Source of the DNA: an uncultured Bacteroidales bacterium
GTDB taxonomy: Bacteria > Bacteroidota > Bacteroidia > Bacteroidales > UBA932
Reading direction: 5' to 3'
Assembly: GCA_934695325.1 (NCBI GenBank)
Contig: CAKUVD010000004.1
Location: 62,001-126,000 of the forward strand
DNA length: 64,000 nt
Shown: one piece after another, positions 60,082 through 64,000 of the stretch
Position numbering within the stretch: position 1 is the stretch's first letter
Layout: every line of letters begins with the position of its first letter
Made by a program: the position numbers and the translations under genes
Notes under the pieces: model-generated
The model's input: only the letters and a program-made list of their open reading frames with translations
Told to the model about the DNA's origin: nothing
Databases searched by the model: none

Positions 60082-62175
60082 ATGGCGGTTCTTGAAAAGT
60101 TACGCGTTAAATTCGGTATGGCGGTATCCATTATTATCGCTATCGGACTGTTATCATTCATTATAGACCCGAATGAGGTCATTTCCGCATTCAACGGTAT
60201 GTCTTCAAAATATGACGTGGGCGAGATTAACGGAAAGTCAGTGTCATATAATAATTTCCAGGAGGATATCCAGAAATTCACGACTATCAATGAATTTATG
60301 ACAGGCTCTTCCGCTCAGGGCGCTGAGCAGCAGGCACAGGTCAGAAATGCGGCCTGGCAGGATCTCATCTACAGGTATCTCTTCGATGAGAAGGCAGGTG
60401 AGGCTGGCCTCAGGGTAGGTGATGCCGAGATGCTGGATCTTACCACTGGAAATATGATATCTCCGCTCATCGCGCAGAACCCTGCTTTTATGGATGAGAA
60501 CGGAAACTTCTCCAAGGCTAATCTCGTTCAGTTCGTGAACAATCTCGACTCTGACCAGACAGGCAATCTTAAGCTCTACTGGAACTACCTCCAGAGTTCG
60601 ATCTACAATCAGCAGCTGTTTGCGAAATACAGTTCTCTGTTCAACCAGAGCAATGTAATGACGCCGATGATGCTCAAGAGAACCATAGCCGAGAACAACA
60701 ATACGTCGGATGTGGACTTCGTGATGGTTCCTTTCGGTTATCAGCAGGACTCCACGATTGTTGTATCGGACAGCGAGATAAAGTCTTACTATAACTCTCA
60801 CAAGAAATTCTACAAGCAGCAGGCGAGCCGCGACATCGAATATGTCGTATATGAGGTGAAGCCTTCTGCCAAGGATATCGCCGAGGAAGGAAAGAAAGTA
60901 TCTGAACTTTATGACGAGTTCGCTACGGCTGACAATATGAAGTCTTTCCTTATGAAGAACTCTGACAAGCCTTACGAGGATGTATATTACAAGCCTGGTG
61001 ACCTCAAGAGTGTTTCCCCTGAGATCGAGGACTTCGTATGGAACGGCAATGCCAATGTATCCTCTGTCGTGGAGAAAGGCAACGATTTCTATATCGCGAG
61101 AATAATGGACACCAGGATGATTCCTGATTCTGTATATGTGAAGCATATACTTCTCCAGGGCGAGAACGCCGAGAAAGAGGCCGACAGCCTCAAGACCGTG
61201 ATTGAGAAAGGCGGGAACTTTTCAAGCCTCGCTTCTCTCTATTCTGCGGACAAGAATTCTGCAGCTGACGGCGAGAAGGGAAACATCGGCTGGATGACAC
61301 AGAACTATATGATTCCTGGTTTTGAGTCAGTCCTTACCGCTGCGAAGAATACTCCGTTCGTCCTCAAGACAAACTATGGTGTTCACGTCGTGGAGGTGTC
61401 CAAGGCTACTGCACCTATTCTCAAGAAGAAGGTAGCCATACTCTATAAGGAGACTATCGCAAGCAAGGAGACTTTCCAGACTGCTTACGCCAAGGCCAAC
61501 AAGTTCGCCGTCACCGCAGCCGGAAACTATGAGAACTATAAGAAAGCCGTAGATACCCTCGGTGTCTACTCTCATCCGGTGAACAATATGCTTGAGGGCA
61601 CTGACAGGCTCGGATCCATCGAGAATACCAAGGAGGTGACTCGTTGGGCGTTTGATAACAAGCCTGGCAAGGTATCCAATATCTTCACTGTAGACAACAA
61701 CTATTTCGTGATAGCTACTGTACGTGCTATCCATAAGGAGGGTTATGCCAAGGTAAATGAGGTGGCTTCTTCCATAAAGCAGCAGCTCTATTATGAGAAG
61801 CTTGCTGACAAGAAGGCTGCTGAAGTGGCAGAGAAAATCAAGGGAATGGATGACCTTCAGGCCATCGCCGAGAAACTTGGTACGACTGTAAGCTCACAGG
61901 CTGGTGTGGCATTCTCTTCAATGAACTCCCAGGGACTTGATCCTAAGTTCATCGGTGCCGTTTCAGTGGCTCCGGAAGGGAAAATCAGTGCACCTGTCGC
62001 CGGCTCCATCGGTGTATATGTCTTCAAGGTCACAGGACGTGATACAGGTTCATTCTATACTGAGGATGACGCCAAGTCCCGTCAGGCACAGATGAATATG
62101 TATGCTTCACAGATGATAATCCCTATGATGATGCAGGATGCTGACGTGAAAGACAACAGAGCCAGGTTCTATTAG
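60082..62175 (+). CDS. ppiD: Periplasmic peptidyl-prolyl isomerase, SurA/PpiD type
   Basis: This is an inner-membrane-anchored folding factor for envelope proteins. One membrane segment near residues 11-30 (FGMAVSIIIAIGLLSFIID) is followed by a SurA-N-like chaperone domain with VGEINGKSVSYNNF. The parvulin domain (about 345-450) begins with VYVKHILLQGENAEKEADSL and contains FSSLASLYSADKNSAADGEKGNIGWM. A C-terminal second chaperone half is present. The length of 697 residues is usual for Bacteroidota PpiD. A strong terminator follows. Confidence 0.93.
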   Translation: MAVLEKLRVKFGMAVSIIIAIGLLSFIIDPNEVISAFNGMSSKYDVGEINGKSVSYNNFQEDIQKFTTINEFMTGSSAQGAEQQAQVRNAAWQDLIYRYLFDEKAGEAGLRVGDAEMLDLTTGNMISPLIAQNPAFMDENGNFSKANLVQFVNNLDSDQTGNLKLYWNYLQSSIYNQQLFAKYSSLFNQSNVMTPMMLKRTIAENNNTSDVDFVMVPFGYQQDSTIVVSDSEIKSYYNSHKKFYKQQASRDIEYVVYEVKPSAKDIAEEGKKVSELYDEFATADNMKSFLMKNSDKPYEDVYYKPGDLKSVSPEIEDFVWNGNANVSSVVEKGNDFYIARIMDTRMIPDSVYVKHILLQGENAEKEADSLKTVIEKGGNFSSLASLYSADKNSAADGEKGNIGWMTQNYMIPGFESVLTAAKNTPFVLKTNYGVHVVEVSKATAPILKKKVAILYKETIASKETFQTAYAKANKFAVTAAGNYENYKKAVDTLGVYSHPVNNMLEGTDRLGSIENTKEVTRWAFDNKPGKVSNIFTVDNNYFVIATVRAIHKEGYAKVNEVASSIKQQLYYEKLADKKAAEVAEKIKGMDDLQAIAEKLGTTVSSQAGVAFSSMNSQGLDPKFIGAVSVAPEGKISAPVAGSIGVYVFKVTGRDTGSFYTEDDAKSRQAQMNMYASQMIIPMMMQDADVKDNRARFY

Positions 62176-62195
62176 TAGAAAATAAAAGTTTATAT

Positions 62196-62228
62196 AAAAC
62201 AGGGTGCCCGATTTGGACACCCTGTTTT
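62196..62228. terminator. Terminator between ppiD and ychF
   Basis: AAAACAGGGTG (62196-62206) pairs with CACCCTGTTTT (62218-62228), an 11-bp stem with T and A runs at the ends, between convergent genes. Confidence 0.85.
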
Positions 62229-62260
62229 TAGTTTGCATTGATATTATAGTCTATCGGGCT

Positions 62261-63361
62261 TTATACATTGAACAGGAAGTGCATTATGTCTCCGTCCTGA
62301 ACCGTGTAGTCCTTTCCTTCCGTGGCGAGCTTTCCTGCGGCTCTTACGGCAGCCTCGGACTTGTATGTGATGAAATCGTCGTATTTTATGACCTCTGCAC
62401 GGATGAATCCTTTCTCGAAATCGGAGTGGATCACTCCTGCCGCCTTAGGCGCCTTTTCTCCCTTGTTGATGGTCCAGGCACGGCACTCATCGGCACCGGC
62501 AGTGAAGAAAGTCTCCAGGCCAAGCAGTTTGTATGCGCCCTGGATCAGGCGGGCAGAACCTGACTCTTCAAGGCCGAGTTCGTCGAGGAACATTTTCCTG
62601 TCGTCGTAGCTGTCCATTTCAGCGATGTCAGACTCCGTGCGTGCAGAAATGATGAGAATTTCAGCGTGTTCATCCTTAGTGGCTTCACGTACTGCATCCA
62701 CATAGGCGTTGCCATTTACTGCCGACTTGTCATCCACGTTGCAGACATACATCACCGGCTTATTAGTCAACAGGAAAAGATCGTGTGCCATAGACTCTTC
62801 TTCAGGGCCTATTTCTACGGTACGGCAGGATTTTCCTGACTCCAATGCGCTCTTATATCTGAGCAGCAGGTCCATAAGTTTCTTAGCCTCTTTGTCCCCT
62901 CCGGTCTGAGCCTGCTTCTGGACTTTCGCAAGCCTGCTCTCAACGGTCTCCAAGTCCTTTATCTGCAACTCCGTGTCCACGACTTCCTTGTCACGTACTG
63001 GATCGACAGACCCGTCCACGTGCACTATGTTGGAATCGTCGAAGCATCTGAGGACGTGAAGTATGGCATCAGTCTCGCGGATATTGGCCAGGAACTGGTT
63101 GCCAAGTCCTTCTCCTTTGCTCGCTCCTTTCACGAGGCCGGCTATGTCCACAATATCTACAGTGGCCGGTACGACTCTCTTTGGATTACATAGATCGGCG
63201 AGCGCTTCAAGCCTCTTGTCCGGGACATTCGTTGAACCGAGGTTAGGTTCTATTGTGCAGAAAGGGAAATTGGCGCTCTGAGCCTTTCCTGAACTTATAC
63301 AGTTGAACAATGTGGATTTTCCTACGTTAGGAAGTCCGACGATACCGCATTTCAATGACAT
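62261..63361 (-). CDS. ychF: Redox-regulated ATPase YchF (OLA1 type)
   Basis: YchF is an Obg-family P-loop protein that prefers ATP and associates with ribosomes. G1 is GLPNVGKST, the effector region is SANFPFCTIEPN, G3 is DIAGLVKGASKGEGLGNQFL, and the usual NKxD is replaced by NVDD, as in the family. The C-terminal TGS domain ends in DYTVQDGDIMHFLFNV. The length of 366 residues is standard. A -7 box on the minus strand lies at 63410-63417. Confidence 0.97.
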   Translation of the reverse strand: MSLKCGIVGLPNVGKSTLFNCISSGKAQSANFPFCTIEPNLGSTNVPDKRLEALADLCNPKRVVPATVDIVDIAGLVKGASKGEGLGNQFLANIRETDAILHVLRCFDDSNIVHVDGSVDPVRDKEVVDTELQIKDLETVESRLAKVQKQAQTGGDKEAKKLMDLLLRYKSALESGKSCRTVEIGPEEESMAHDLFLLTNKPVMYVCNVDDKSAVNGNAYVDAVREATKDEHAEILIISARTESDIAEMDSYDDRKMFLDELGLEESGSARLIQGAYKLLGLETFFTAGADECRAWTINKGEKAPKAAGVIHSDFEKGFIRAEVIKYDDFITYKSEAAVRAAGKLATEGKDYTVQDGDIMHFLFNV

Positions 63362-63409
63362 ATATTAGATTTTTTATCATTCATCCGAAGCACTACGCAA
63401 ACGGGGCTA

Positions 63410-63417
63410 CAAAGGTA
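63410..63417 (-). promoter_or_regulatory. Minus-strand -7 box (TACCTTTG) for ychF
   Basis: The minus strand reads TACCTTTG, an exact TAnnTTTG match, about 50 bases before the ychF start. The box lies inside a short inverted repeat GCTAC-AAAG-GTAGC (63406-63419). Confidence 0.6.
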
Positions 63418-63524
63418 GCAATAAATTTGTATGATTCTTAAATCATATTTTTACGAATTTTAAATGGAATTGTCAGGAATATTCGCAAATTGCCGCCGAA
63501 AAATTGTGTTGTACTATGTTTTTT

Positions 63525-64000
63525 ATGCAAATTGTCGCACTGTTGCTTACATCAGCATTGTCCTGCGGAAATATGCCTGTCGGCGGCTGTGATTCATCTG
63601 GATTCTTAGCTATGTTCTGGAATCTGGAGAATTTCTTCGACTATAAGGATGGTGGGACAGGGGCGTCGGACAGCGAATTCACTCCGGATGGCGCAAGGCA
63701 CTGGAATTCGTCCAGATTCTATGCGAAGAGCAACGCCATAGCGAAGTCGATATATTGGATTGCGGACAGATACGGAAAATTACCGGACGTGATAGGAGTG
63801 GCTGAAGTCGAAAACAGGGAAGTGCTGGTGAGGATGCTTCATTCGACGGCATTGAGAAAAGCCGGTTATTCCATTGTCCATTATGATTCTCCGGACCACA
63901 GGGGGATAGACGTCGCACTTCTGTGGAGGAATGAGACTATGGAACTGCTTTCATCCAAGCCGTGCCATATTGATGGAATGGCTACCAGAGATATATTGGC
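63525..64000 (+). CDS. Endonuclease/exonuclease/phosphatase family protein (3' end outside window)
   Basis: The frame is open to the window edge. It begins MQIVALLLTSALSCGN, a short lipoprotein-like signal, and continues FWNLENFFDY, VIGVAEVENREVL and YDSPDHRGIDVALLWR. These are the metal-binding Asn, Glu and the region with the conserved Asp-His neighbourhood of the exonuclease III-like fold common in secreted Bacteroidota nucleases and phosphatases. An ATG three codons earlier (63516) is also possible. The missing C-terminal half prevents a closer call. The upstream 150 bases hold the ychF promoter and AT-rich sequence only. Confidence 0.8.
   Translation, partial: MQIVALLLTSALSCGNMPVGGCDSSGFLAMFWNLENFFDYKDGGTGASDSEFTPDGARHWNSSRFYAKSNAIAKSIYWIADRYGKLPDVIGVAEVENREVLVRMLHSTALRKAGYSIVHYDSPDHRGIDVALLWRNETMELLSSKPCHIDGMATRDIL

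Noticed and set aside
1..64000. CRISPR arrays, prophage, retrons or anti-phage defence islands
   Set aside because: No direct-repeat arrays, reverse transcriptase, capsid, integrase or known defence gene was found on either strand.

Overview
The window is an ordinary-looking chromosomal segment of a Bacteroidota, most likely a host-associated Bacteroidales of moderate GC content. The evidence is the gene families (S46 dipeptidyl-peptidase, GH97, TonB-dependent receptor with DUF4249 partner, DUF4465, GldF/GldG- and GldH-type proteins, a RicT-HolB-LOG cluster, a CoaX-LptC-PpiD cluster) and the many Bacteroidota-type promoters of the form TAnnTTTG, some with TTTG/TTG about 19 bases upstream. No phage, integrase, insertion sequence or CRISPR array was seen.

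Layout. 1-9 kb: a 5'-truncated EF-G paralogue lacking the catalytic switch-II histidine, a GldA/GldFG-like ABC exporter on the minus strand, a small membrane protein, a DPP7-type peptidase and an Mrp/ApbC protein. 9.4-16.4 kb: a tRNA-Ser unit with its own promoter and terminator, lineage-specific lipoproteins, an outer-membrane barrel and TcdA. 16.4-24.2 kb: a GH29 fucosidase, a TonB-dependent receptor with its DUF4249 lipoprotein, and a GH97 glycosidase. 24.2-28.4 kb: mutS divergent from a GT4 glycosyltransferase. 28.4-34.6 kb: one long minus-strand operon, trxA-omp-log-prenyltransferase-holB-ricT-gldH-trmB. 34.8-40.7 kb: a tripartite RND efflux operon with a small PII/CutA-like gene at its end. 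40.9-45.8 kb: lgt, an acyltransferase and a YfhO-type membrane protein. 46.4-52.5 kb: tonB, hflX, fumarate reductase/succinate dehydrogenase sdhAB, ruvB. 52.7-62.2 kb: mfd, coaX, an outer-membrane protein, a TPR protein, lptC and ppiD. 62.3-64 kb: ychF and the start of an endonuclease/exonuclease/phosphatase protein that leaves the window.

The most unusual structure is a 282-bp inverted repeat, identical base for base as I read it, at 45908-46189 and 52501-52782. It flanks a 6.3-kb block (tonB, hflX, sdhB, sdhA, ruvB). The right copy is the native mfd upstream region plus the first mfd codons. The left copy is therefore a duplicate, sitting just upstream of the YfhO gene. Inversion between the arms would leave every gene intact. 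The repeat also carries a tandem array of TATCAAC words resembling replication-origin or operator sites, and long runs of genes diverge on either side of it. I could not test either idea by computation.

Other points worth a look: strong scarcity of the tetranucleotide CATG in many genes, sdhAB without an adjacent cytochrome b gene, a leaderless 32-codon ORF coupled to a DUF4465 lipoprotein, palindromic operator-like sites, and three short gene relics. Several start codons were moved because a promoter -7 box lies inside the longest open frame.
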